A stretch of 64,000 bases of DNA. Origin: Brachionus plicatilis (Eukaryota; Rotifera; Eurotatoria; Ploima; Brachionidae). The stretch spans positions 2,487,104-2,551,103 of the forward strand of contig QEOQ01000180.1 of assembly GCA_010279815.1 (NCBI GenBank), in the 5' to 3' direction. The position numbers and the translations under genes were made by a program. A model generated the notes under the pieces. The model was not told where the DNA came from. It saw only the letters and a program-made list of their open reading frames with translations, and did not search any database. This document shows positions 47,184 to 57,695 of this stretch, one piece after another (the first letter of the stretch is position 1; every line of letters starts with the position of its first letter).

Positions 47184-48845
47184 TTATTGAATTCGACGAG
47201 CACCTTCGCAAGGCTTGCAAACATAAAATGAAGCCACTCCTTTATAGTGTTTCTAAAAAATGAAAAAAAATATTATTACTAAATTTAAATTTAAATTTTA
47301 GTAGTAGTCCTACTACTCCTAAAATAATTTTCAATCTTTAAGATTATAAATTATAAAATGTCTTCTAAATCTTCCAATCTTTTTAAATATTGATTTTTTC
47401 TGGATCTAAAATTTAAAAAATAAAGATTCACTTTAGAATAAAAATTAATTTTTTCATAAAAGTAAATCTCAACAGTGAACTACTCCTTAAAATTGTTAAC
47501 CAAAAACTTGAAAATAAATTAAATAGAAAAAAATAATACCTTGACATTTTCTATTACTTCATTGACATGTGAAGTTTTAACTAGTGTTACTGTGCAGCCT
47601 CCAAATCCTCCGCCAGTCATTCTGCTTCCCAAAACACCACCAGAACACCTAGCAATCTCAACCAAAGAGTCTAGCTCAGCGCATGAAACATTAAAATCAT
47701 CTCTAAAATAATTAATTTAAACAGGAACAAAAATAAAATATAAAAAAACCTTAATGAATCGTGACTTTGGTTCATTAGCTTTCCAAATGTAATGATATCA
47801 TTAGCATATAGCGCTTTTGAGGCTTCGATCGTGCGATCAATTTCAGTGATCGCATGTTTTGCTCTTCTAAATGATTCCTGATCTATTCCATCCTTATTAT
47901 TTTCCAGATCTTGCATTGTGACATCTCTGAGAGATTTTTTACCAATAACTTTAGAAACATCTTCGCATTGCTTTCTTCTACTCGAATACTCACTGCCCTC
48001 TAGTTGGTGCTTGACATTTGAATTAATAACCAACACAGAAATATCAGGATCATTCAGAGGAAACAATTTGCTTTCATACGATCTGCAATCAATTAGTAGA
48101 GCATTATTTTCTTTTCCCATCGAGGATATAAACTGGTCCATTATTCCACATGGAACTGATGCATATGCATGTTCAGCCTTTTGGCAACGCAAAGCCTTGT
48201 TTTCCTTGCTAGAAAACTCTTCAAAAAAATATTCATTAATAAAAATAATTTGTAGCATTATTTACTAACGTTTAGTAAGATTTTCCAAAAAGGTGTACAT
48301 GGCCACCTCGAGAGCAGCTGAACTAGACAAACCAGATCCTAGAGGCACATTTGATTTTATAACAGCATCAAATGGTTCAACAGTGCCTTCAAAATTAGCT
48401 ACTACACCAATGATATAATTTGTCCAATTTTGACTTTTATCTCTCTTGTGGAGATCGTTCAAATCAAATTCGATATAGTTTTTGTCTCCCAGAGACGCTT
48501 CCAAAGATCGCACACGACACAAGGTATTTTTATTATTGTTGTCATCAAATGGATGCTCGGCACCGACAATCACAGTGTAAAGCGGAATTGCCATTGGCAA
48601 AACAAAACCATCATTATAGTCAACATGTTCACCGATTAAGTTAACACGACCTTAAAAAATTCAATATTGAGCCAAGTTTAATCAAATGGAATAAAAATTC
48701 AACCTGGAGCACAGACACTAATTAGTTCTGGGCGATTTTTGCCAAACAAGGTGAGAAATTCATTTTTGCAAGCGGACAAATTTTGATTTAGTTCATCAGA
48801 ATATTTGGATTGACTGTCGTAAAGTGCCATGTAATTCGAATTCAT
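47184..48845 (-). CDS. GALK1: Galactokinase, five exons, 407 aa
   Basis: Phosphorylates galactose with ATP to galactose-1-phosphate, the committed cytosolic step of the Leloir pathway. Exons are 48845-48704, 48650-48270, 48218-47750, 47702-47540 and 47252-47184; every joint keeps frame and has GT/AG borders. The galactokinase signature [15 protein letters not shown] (residues 48-62) carries the conserved Arg49, the GHMP ATP-binding loop [13 protein letters not shown] is at 150-162, CGIMDQ (198-203) holds the presumed catalytic Asp202, and [15 protein letters not shown] is at 352-366. Length is close to the human enzyme (392 aa). It could in principle prefer N-acetylgalactosamine like GALK2, but overall motifs and length fit GALK1. 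It is head-to-head with an arginine kinase gene, 779 bases apart. Confidence 0.93.
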
Positions 48846-49535
48846 TTTTTTAAAAGTAGTTTCAAAAGTGAATTTATTATTAGGTTTTAGATTTTTTTTT
48901 TAAGATTTTAAATTATGTTAAAATTTAGCTGAATTAGCATGGAATATTTTAAATGGGCGTTTACATAAAAAATATTTGACTATTAAGCGTAAAAATCACA
49001 ATTTTAAATTGCAAATTTAATTTTAAAAATGAACAAGATTTGCATCAAAAAACTAAAATTCAAGATAAACAGCGTGCTTAAACAAAAAACAAAACTAGAC
49101 AAAATAAAAACAAATTTTTTTGAAAAAATTTTCACTAAATTTAATTCAATTTCTGGGTTTGTTAACAACCCGAATTTAATTAGCTTAAAGCATAGTAAAC
49201 TTCTAGTAGCTCGAAAATAAACTCCATCGCTTTGGCAACCATTAAAGGAGTCAAACGATACCAACTAGCACCAAAAAAATCTATTTACTGCTATTGGAAA
49301 CAATTATAAAATCGCAAGACATTTTCAAACAAAAGCTTAAATATATCATGATTATAATTTCTTAGAAACACTTAGTAAATGTAAAAAATATTTTAGATTT
49401 GAGCCAAGCTTTAAATAATGAAATAAAAAACACCACTTAGGCATTAGTACTATTTGTTTCTATTAATTCCCTTGGTTTATAAACTCTAATTTTTAATTTT
49501 AATAAAATTATAATTATAATAGACGCCAAAATCCT
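48846..49535. other. Intergenic region between divergent galactokinase and arginine kinase genes
   Basis: This 0.7-kb stretch must hold the galactokinase promoter and upstream control of arginine kinase 1. A 63-codon lysine-rich open frame at 49029-49220 is probably noise. No TATA box could be assigned to the galactokinase side. Confidence 0.4.
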
Positions 49536-49536
49536 C

Positions 49537-49546
49537 ACTATATATA
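49537..49546 (+). promoter_or_regulatory. TATA box of arginine kinase 1
   Basis: CTATATATAA lies about 80 bases before the ATG at 49625, preceded by a less AT-rich patch, a suitable position for a highly expressed gene with a short leader. Confidence 0.55.
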
Positions 49547-49624
49547 ACCGAACAGTTTTTGATAATTTCTAAAGCTTTAGAAGACAAAATTTTATTTTAA
49601 TTGCCAAATCGACACTTCAGAAAA

Positions 49625-50755
49625 ATGTCCCACGGTAACAAAAAGCCAAGTTTGACTGAAAAATACTTGCCAAAAGACTTGTGGAAATGGTTGTCCATCA
49701 AGACCAGCTTTGGCACCACCATCTATGATTGTATCAAATCAGCTTTGGATAATCCAGACAGCAATGTTGGTTTGTACGCACCGGACCCAGAAGCTTATGA
49801 CACCTTTGCCGATTTGTTTCACCCAGTTATTGCTGATTACCACAAAGTCGACGTGTCCAAATTGAAATCAGTTCATGATTTGGGTGACGCGTCAAATTTA
49901 GAAGATTTATCAGCCGAATACGCCGAGCAAATTGTGTCCACTCGTGTCCGTGTGGGCCGAACTGTCAAAGGCTTTCCAATGGCTTCTAAATTGACCAGAG
50001 AACAACGCTTGGACTTGGAGTCCAGAGTCAGAGAGGCCTTGAGCAAATTGGACGGCGATTTAGCTGGATCATATAAATCGTTGACCGAAATGAGCTATGA
50101 CGAACGAAACAAATTAATTGAGGAGCACATTTTGTACAATGATGCTGATGACAAATATTTGAGAGATGCTGGTGGATACAATGACTGGCCAGTACGCTTT
50201 TAAAAAAAAAATTCAAAATTAAATTCAAAATTTATTTTATTAATTTAGATTGGTCGTGGTATATTTATGAACAAGGCTAAAAATTTCATTGTCTGGGTTA
50301 ATGAGGAGGACCATATCAGAATTATCAGTATGCAAAAAGGAGCCAGTTTGAAGCAAGTATGGGGTAGACTGGTCAAAGCTATTCACGCCATGGAGACCAA
50401 ACTCGAATTTGTCAGACATGACAAATTTGGTTACTTGACATTCTGTCCGACCAACATTGGCACTGGTTTGAGAGCTAGTGTTCACGTTAAAGTGCCCAAG
50501 ATTGCCGATAGTGGAAAACTTAAAGAAATATGCGAATCAATGGATCTCCAGCCAAGAGGTACAAAAATTTAATCAAATTAAATAGGAGAAATTTTTTATT
50601 TTCTTTATCAAGGTGTCCATGGTGAGCACACCGAGTCTGTTGGTGGAGTTTATGACATTTCAAACAAGATTCGAATTGGTCGTACCGAATGGGATTTGAT
50701 CAACACTATGTGGATCGGAGTCAGAAAATTGTTGGATTCAGAATTGAAAAAATAA
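49625..50755 (+). CDS. ARGK: Arginine kinase 1, three exons, 339 aa
   Basis: Transfers phosphate between ATP and arginine, buffering ATP as phosphoarginine in cytosol of muscle and other tissues. Exons are 49625-50191, 50249-50558 and 50613-50755, all in frame with GT/AG borders. The start MSHGNKK is preferred over an in-frame ATG 24 bases upstream because the tandem paralogue starts identically. The substrate-specificity loop [16 protein letters not shown] is at 47-61, nucleotide-binding STRVRVGR at 105-112, VWVNEEDH at 204-211, and the active-site block [12 protein letters not shown] has Cys255. It is about 16 residues shorter than typical 355-357-aa enzymes, mostly at the N-terminus. Introns interrupt after DWP and at PR-GVHG. 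AATAAA follows at 50860. A second, tandem copy begins 1.5 kb downstream. Confidence 0.95.
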
Positions 50756-50859
50756 ATTTTTTTTTTTCATTTTTAGTTTTAGACATGAATATTGTTCTAA
50801 TTTTTAAAATCAAAAAAGCAATACAATTTTTTTTAACTTATTCAGTATTTTAATTTCAA

Positions 50860-50865
50860 AATAAA
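50860..50865 (+). terminator. Possible polyadenylation signal of arginine kinase 1
   Basis: AATAAA 105 bases after the stop codon. Confidence 0.35.
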
Positions 50866-52088
50866 CTTTAAAAAATATTACAAATCTGTTTGGATTTAAT
50901 CTCTTCAATTTAATCCACGAATTAAGTTTTATAAATTATTTGAAAAAAAGCAAATACCCTAATAAATTATTATTTGCAAACATAGCCGAAATTTATTTCA
51001 CCAAATGTTTTTCCATAAATGGTGATTCAAAAAATAAAAACAACATAGAATTAATGTATGTGGAAAAAATTAATGATTCTTGATTTAAAGATAATGAAAG
51101 AAGAATAAACAGATCATTTTTAATTTTATGAATTGAGGTTCTGTTTTACTCTTGGTATAAATTTTAAGTTGTTTTCATTTTTTGGCTTCAAAAATGAAAG
51201 AGCTCTTGAAATGCTTTTCTTTGTTTAACCATCAATCTAATTCTAAACATCCTATCAAATATTATTTTTTCGCTTAAACTTTAATATAAACATTTTTTAG
51301 CATTTTGAGTCAATCGAAAGGTTAGACAAGGCTGTAAAAATATTTGATTTGGTCTAGTCGTGATCTATTGCTATGCCAATTAGGATTTTGTTTGATTAGA
51401 TTAAATTTTTAGATATAAAAGCAGTTTATTCTAGTTAGATTAAAATAATGCCTCGAGTTCAAGCAATTTATTTCCAATCAATAAAATTTTTGGTACTGTT
51501 TAGTTTTTTTTGATGAAAAATTTCAACTTATAAATTATGTAAAATCCATTTGATGTAAATGAAGAAATTTTAATTTTGAAATTTTTTTTAGCATCAGTGT
51601 ATGTTGGTTTGTATGGAAATCAGAAGGGTTCAATTGAGCTCTTTTAGAAGAGTGCGCCAATTTATTTAAGCCAAGTTGGCATGAACAACGAGGAAAAGAG
51701 TCATTAATTATTTTTATTTGAGTTTTGAAACACTTTTTATTGATTAATGATAGAATTTTTGACCAAAATTATTCAGAGCTGTCTTAAATAGGGTTTTTGG
51801 ATAAAGCACGCTCAAAGCGTCGCACAGATAATTATGGGGAAAAGATTAGAATCAAATCGGAATGTGCTTTCGACATAAGCACCGCTGTAGCTTGCTGTTA
51901 AAAGCAATTATATTTGATTCAGCTGTACAAAAATTTTAAATTTCTCTAGTATTGAAAAAAGCATCAGATTTTAATAATTAAACTATTTTAGAGAGTATGG
52001 AAAAGCGTTTTGAATTGTTTATATTTCAGGGCTTAGAAAATTCTTAAACAATAAACTAAGAGCGTTACCTTTCACAAATTCTAAGCGA
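50866..52088. other. Intergenic between arginine kinase genes
   Basis: Two short plus-strand patches look faintly coding: 51594-51705 (VYVGLYGNQKGSIEL, then a stop) and 51795-51900 (KARSKRRTDNYGEKIRIK). They may be relic exons or regulatory DNA of the second kinase gene. Confidence 0.3.
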
Positions 52089-52212
52089 TATAAATTTCTC
52101 TGTTTTTTTTTATAAATTTTTATTGAAGCTTTTTTTTAAAGAATTTAAACATACTTTTCATTCAAACAAATGATTTTTAACAAATAAGCTTAATCTCTGA
52201 ATATTTTTGTAG
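52089..52212 (+). promoter_or_regulatory. Possible TATA box and 5'-UTR intron acceptor of arginine kinase 2
   Basis: TATAAAT (52089-52095) is a possible TATA box. TATTTTTGTAG at 52202-52212, 20 bases before the ATG, looks like a 3' splice site, so the leader may be spliced; a donor could not be chosen. Confidence 0.3.
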
Positions 52213-52231
52213 ATTTTTGAAAAAAATAAGA

Positions 52232-53351
52232 ATGTCTCACGGTAGCAAGAAACCAAGTTTGACTGAAAAATACTTGCCAAAAGACTTGTGGAAATGGCTT
52301 TCGGTAAAAACCAGCTTTGGCACCACTGTGTACGATTGTGTAAAATCTGCCTTGGAGCACCCGGACAGCAATGTTGGTTTGTACGCACCAGACCCAGAGG
52401 CTTATGACACTTTTTCCGAATTATTTCACCCGGTCATTGCCGAATACCACAAAGTTGAAGTAGAAACCCTAAAATCAATTCATGATTTGGGCAGTGCTGA
52501 CAATTTGGAGGATTTGCCTCAAAATTATGCTGATCAAATTGTATCCACTCGTGTTCGTGTGGGACGAACTGTCAAAGGTTTCCCAATGGCTTCTAAATTG
52601 ACCCGTGATGTAAAATTTTATAATTTTTTTTTTAAATGTTTCTATTTATTTCTTATAGACTCGTTTGGAACTGGAAAGCAAAATTAAAGAAGGTTTAAGT
52701 AAATTAGATGGTGAGCTAGCCGGTACATACAAATCTTTGACCGAAATGACTAAAGCTGAAAAAGATGCCTTAATCGAAGAGCATATTTTGTATAATGATG
52801 CTGATGACAAGTATTTAAGAGATGCTGGTGGCTATGATGACTGGCCAGTTGGCAGAGGCATATTCATGAATAATGATAAAAATTTCATTGTCTGGGTTAA
52901 TGAGGAGGACCATATCAGAATTATCAGTATGCAAAAAGGAGCCAGTTTGAAGCAAGTATGGGGTAGACTGGTCAAAGCTATTCACGCTATGGAGACTGTA
53001 ATGGAATTTGTTCGCCACGACAAATTTGGTTACTTGACATTCTGTCCAACCAACATTGGCACTGGTTTGAGAGCTAGTGTTCACGTTAAAGTACCAAAAA
53101 CTGCTGAAAGCGGAAAATTAAACGAAATCTGCAGTTCAATGGATTTGCAACCAAGAGGTATTCACGGAGAACATACTGAGTCTGTTGGTGGAGTATATGA
53201 TATTTCAAATAAGATTCGAATTGGTCGTACCGAATGGGATTTGATCAACACCATGTGGTAAAAAAATTACTTGTTTTTTTTTTTTAAATTTCTTCTAAAT
53301 TTTTAAATTAGGGTTGGTGTCAAAAAATTGCTCGAAAATGAACTTGCATAG
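52232..53351 (+). CDS. ARGK: Arginine kinase 2, three exons, 338 aa
   Basis: Tandem paralogue of the preceding gene, same orientation and activity. Exons are 52232-52609, 52659-53257 and 53312-53351. Introns fall after LTRD (residue 126) and inside the Trp codon of NTMW, neither shared with arginine kinase 1. [32 protein letters not shown] and [12 protein letters not shown] with the active-site Cys are all present, so it should be active. It ends KKLLENELA. The stretch 52877-52987 is identical in DNA to 50278-50388 of the neighbour, whereas the N-terminal third differs at many codons. AATAAA follows at 53477-53482. Confidence 0.95.
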
Positions 53352-54506
53352 AGTAGAAGATAATGCAATTGCCCAAATATTCTTAAATTTTTTGGGTGTT
53401 TAATTTAAATTTTTGAACATTAATTTTAAACTTGAATCGAAATTTTAAAATTCGTTAGTAAAAATTAGTCTTTTAAAATAAAATAATTTTAGAATTTTAA
53501 TTTCTTATTTTTTATATATAAAATTTATTTTTACTCTCCAAAAATTGAATTTTAAGTTTTCGAATTCAGCAATATTTAACCAAATTTTTAAAAATTTTGC
53601 AATTAGTTTTTTTTCAATTCAAAAACTCAAAACTTTGCTTTCTCCTAAATTTAATATTTTTAACTTATTCATTTTTTATAACTTAAATTTTCGATTAATA
53701 TAACGATTATTATAACGATCTTGAAGGAAAAAAGGTTTTTAGCTCCTTTTTGAATCGAAAAACTTGGATAAAAATTATTCTAATAAACATTTTCTTATAA
53801 TTTGTTTTTTTTTCCAATTGGAATCTGAAATTTGTTGTAAAATATAAAAGGCTGCTTATTAAAGCGTCTTTTATTTTGATCAAAAATCAGTAAAAATTCA
53901 ATTAAATGAATTTATTGCCATCGAAAAGTATTTGTTTCATTAAAAGATTAACTGATAATTATAAATATTACATAGAACTAATGAGAATTAAAGGATATTT
54001 ATTTTTTATTGAAAAAACATTTTTTTAAATAACTTATACTTAATAGACATAAGTTTTAATTACCGTATAGCCTTGCGCGGTATTGCATGCAGTTAAACCC
54101 AAAATTGATTTTAAATGCATGCATCCCGTACCATCTCCCCCATGTTAACCCAACCCTATTGATTAACCCGTGCATTTATGCGGTCTCTTTGGTTTTAGGC
54201 GCGGCTTTTATTGCTAAGAATTAAAAAATAAAGTTGTGCTGTAAAATAAAATTTGAATTTTTATGCGGCGTTTATTATTAAGAACAATGATAAATCTAAA
54301 CTTAGGATTTTGGTTTAGACGCTGGGACTAAAATTGGAAAAAATTGAAAAAATTAAAAATTAAAAATTAAAAAAATGAATTTTAAATTATTTTCATTTAT
54401 AAAATCATGAAAAATGATTTAAGCGCGGCTTTAAAAATAAGAAAAAAATTTTAAAATTGAAAAATTATCTAATCGATTAAAAAAATATTTTATAATTAGT
54501 CATCGG
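53352..54506. other. Intergenic; GC-richer patch at 54060-54230
   Basis: 54060-54230 has GCATGCAGTTAAACCC, ATGCATGCATCCCGTACC and repeated GCGGC and TTAACCC words in otherwise AT-rich DNA, perhaps a worn element end. No coding sequence seen. Confidence 0.3.
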
Positions 54507-54805
54507 TTAAAATTTTTTTTGTTTTGAAGCATTTTTTGCTTCAATTTTTTTTAATTTAGTATTCGGACTATCTGGTCTCCTACCTCGTTTTTTCAAATTT
54601 TGACTTTTATCATCTTGAAACAAAATTGGCGCTTCTTGGCTCATTTGTCGTACACTACATACGATAGGGGATTTAGCTTCATTTTGGGCTGGTTGTGTAT
54701 GGTAATTGGATGGATGAAGACTAAAATTTTGGGCTGGTTGTGTATGGTAATTGGATGGACTAAGACTAAAATTTTGGGCTGGTTGGGAAGATGTGTCAGA
54801 TGGAT
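54507..54805 (-). pseudogene. C-terminal exon with 15-residue tandem repeats and an AT-hook-like motif
   Basis: The minus strand holds an open segment from a possible acceptor (AATAG, ending at 54806) to a stop at 54507-54509. It reads DPSDTSSQPAQ, then two copies of a 15-residue unit NFSLHPSNYHTQPAQ (second position S/H variant), then SVRQMSQEAPILFQDDKSQ, KKRGRRPDSPNTK and a lysine-rich tail. KKRGRRP resembles an AT-hook core. The 45-bp DNA period (54681, 54726, 54771 on the plus strand) keeps frame. The same DNA is also open on the plus strand (107 codons), but that frame is hydrophobic and tryptophan-rich without an obvious role. I do not recognise the protein. Decayed minus-strand coding at 55.9-56.2 kb may belong to it. 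Confidence 0.4.
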
Positions 54806-55869
54806 CTATTTTAAAAACGCTTTAGAAAAGTATGGTCTTTATTCATTTCAACATCGAATTTTTGAAAGGATGCTAACTATTTCTTATAAATGTCTATTTT
54901 ATTTACTTTGTTCGATACTTTAAAAGGCATTTAAAAACATTTTGTGATAACTAACGATTAAATTAACAACTGATACTTTTAATTTACACAAAATACATAA
55001 AATTAACTTTTATTTTATTTGGCGAATAAATAAAATTAATTGACAACTTAATAAAAAAATGACTCTTAAATATTAACTCAATGGATAATAATTATCGTAG
55101 TAGCAAATTTTATCTATCTATATTTATTCATTAAAAAGTAGAAAAAATATTTCTTAAAGTAGAATTAGAAAATGAGAATAAACGTGTAATAAAACATGAA
55201 AAAATAAAAGACATTGCATTGATCAACTAGATAAGTTTATTTTTTATTCTTTGAATAAGCTTTTTCTGCCTCTTTTTAGGCAGATCATTCAGATCTTTTT
55301 AGGCGAATCATTTTGATTCGGAATGAGATTCAAAATATAGAGCCATCTTCAAATTTGTATATTTTAAGGATTTGATTTTAATAAAATTTTTAAAATTTTC
55401 CAAAACAGAACTCACGTAAATTATTTTTTAAATAGTTATTAATAATTTTTTTTAATAAGTAAATTAATCTCAATTTTTCACTTCTAATAAAATAAAATTA
55501 ACGACTTTTGCACATAAAATAACGTAAAATAAAAATAAATTTGCTATTTTACGATTTGCTATTTAAATAAAAAAATCAAAATCCCATTAATATCATGTAT
55601 ACAATTTTTAACATTTATTTTATTTATTTAAAATATAATTGTGGAGATTTCTCCTGGACAGCTCTGAATGGATTTGGCCTTCTTATCAGCCCCATGATAA
55701 AAATTACAAAGTTGGATATTATTTATAAAATTTAAAAGATTTAATATTCAATTTAAAAGATTAATAAGAATTGATGAAATTATCTCCGTGTAAAATTTTT
55801 ACAAAATAGAATTAAAGGATCTAGAAAAAATGGAAGGGATTTAATCAAAAAATAAGAAAAAAAGAATTG
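54806..55869. other. AT-rich stretch, no gene seen
   Basis: No coding pattern; a short GC-richer patch at 55645-55700 is unexplained. Confidence 0.35.
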
Positions 55870-56220
55870 TTTTTAAATTCATTCAATTCTTTTGCAGTAA
55901 CCTCATGTTCAGCTCTTGTTTCAAGGAATCTTACAAATATTCTATCGGATCGGTCATCTAGATTATCAATGTTCAAGGTTATGTCTTCTGTTCCTGTTTT
56001 AAGCAGAAATTTTTAATAGTTCTTAAAATCTTTTTTTGAATTTTCCAGCTAGTCCTTCTTCCACACTATTTGGGGTTCTTTAGATAGGACAGTACCTGTT
56101 GATTCTATTTATGTTCCTGTTGCATTTGAAGAATTGTATCATGTCGAATCGATCGAATCGTTCTTCAACACTTGGCAAATTTGAAATTGTGTTATCAAAA
56201 ATGAATAAGCGTTTATTTGT
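55870..56220 (-). pseudogene. Decayed coding fragment of unknown identity
   Basis: The minus strand reads ITQFQICQVLKNDSIDST, a stop, NSSNATGT, a stop, IESTGTVLSKEPQIVWKKD, a stop, then after a frame change TGTEDITLNIDNLDDRSDRI and FVRFLETRAEHEVTAKELNE. Amino-acid composition is protein-like, but several stops and shifts make it non-functional. It may be the upstream part of the gene ending at 54507 or a transposon protein. Confidence 0.35.
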
Positions 56221-57695
56221 TACTTAAAGAAATAAATTTTCTACTAGCGAAATTATTTTTATTTATTTATTCATATTCGCGCCAATTCTGGCGATGTCTG
56301 TCATAAAAAAAAGAATAAAAAAGAAAAATTGTATAATATCAATCTAGAAAGCTAAGCTTTTTACGAATTAAAAAATAAATTGAGAATAAATGTTCTAAAT
56401 GTAATATTTACATAATTTGTACAAAAAATAAATTCATAAAAAAATTGTTAATAGCGAAATTATAAGCCTTAACTCAATATCCAAAACTTAAATTACTTAA
56501 TGAGAAATGTATTGGTTTTGGTGTCTCAAAATAAATATCTTTTTCGACTTTATCTAATCGTTAATATAAGTTGACACACCTTGCGTGATTAACTCGAGTT
56601 ATCAATGCTGCAGTTTAATACTAAATTTACTAAGTTTAATAGTAAAACTTAATTCTTGGGAGTTTAGAGCGGCATTACAAAACAAATATTTAAGATATAA
56701 GTCCATTTTAATTATTGAAAAAAATTAATTTTTAAAAATTTTTCGATCGTTTTATTTTTGATTTAATAACCAAATAAGGAAATACAATTTAAAATCACCT
56801 TAATAAAGATATGAAAAATTAAAGAAATCTGAATTTTATTACGATTCTATACTGGCTTCGTAATAAGAAAAAAAATAAAAATTTTTTTCAGATAAGTTCA
56901 GTGCTTCTACGATAAGTCTAGAATCACTGAAATTACGATATTTTACATAATTTATAGTAAGCTTACTTAATCTTACGTCAATTTTAGTCGGTAGTAATAT
57001 TTAATGTTAGATAAAACTTAATAAAGTAAATTAAGTAAATTTTAGTAAAATCGCTTCAAAATGCTTACGGCCATTCTGGAAATTTTTGTTTGGTCAAATA
57101 TTTTTCTGATTGGAAAAAAAAGATGAGCTTTGGTTCAAAATTTTTTGATTTTAAAAAAAAAATTTAAATTTCATAAAAATGACTAATATGCGTAAATTTA
57201 AATTTTTTAAAATTTACTTTAAGTAAGATTACGTAATTTTACATAAAATTAAATATTCTTGCCGAACAAAATTGACTTAAGATTACATATTTTTATAAAA
57301 TCCGGGTTTTTTTATAAGCTTTTTGCCAGCTTCATGTCAGTAAATTTGATAGGATCCTGAGATTTCAAAGTAAATATGTTTCTTCATTTAAAAAAATTTC
57401 GTTTATTGTTTTAAAATTGACAGAATAAAAATAATAAATTCTAATTAAAAATATTTATTTAAATTATAAAAATATGTTTTAAATGAGAAGAAACTTCTCA
57501 AAATTTAAAAGAAAATTAGCTGTCTAACATTTGAATTTTTTAAAAATTAGAGGAACCAGTAGAAAAATATTTAAACAAAATTTACATCATTAATAATTTC
57601 GATTATTTACAACTGAGAAACTAGATGATTAGCCAAAACAAAATAGAAATGGAATTTTACAACAAAGAAAATATTTTCGAATGAATAATCTTGAT
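56221..57695. repeat. Intergenic with a worn inverted repeat at about 56960-57015 and 57230-57300
   Basis: ATTGACGTAAGATTAAGT (minus reading of the left arm) resembles ATTGACTTAAGATTACAT on the right, and AAATATTACTACCGAC resembles AAATATTCTTGCCGAAC. The arms are diverged, so the element, if real, is old. No gene is seen. Confidence 0.3.

Noticed and set aside
49029..49220. Small lysine-rich frame between galactokinase and arginine kinase 1
   Set aside because: Lys/Asn/Phe/Ile composition is what AT-rich noise gives; no start context, splice or homology support.
54600..54923. 107-codon plus-strand frame with tryptophan-rich repeats
   Set aside because: The 45-bp repeat is open on both strands; the minus reading has balanced composition, an AT-hook-like motif and a basic tail, so the plus frame is more likely a shadow.
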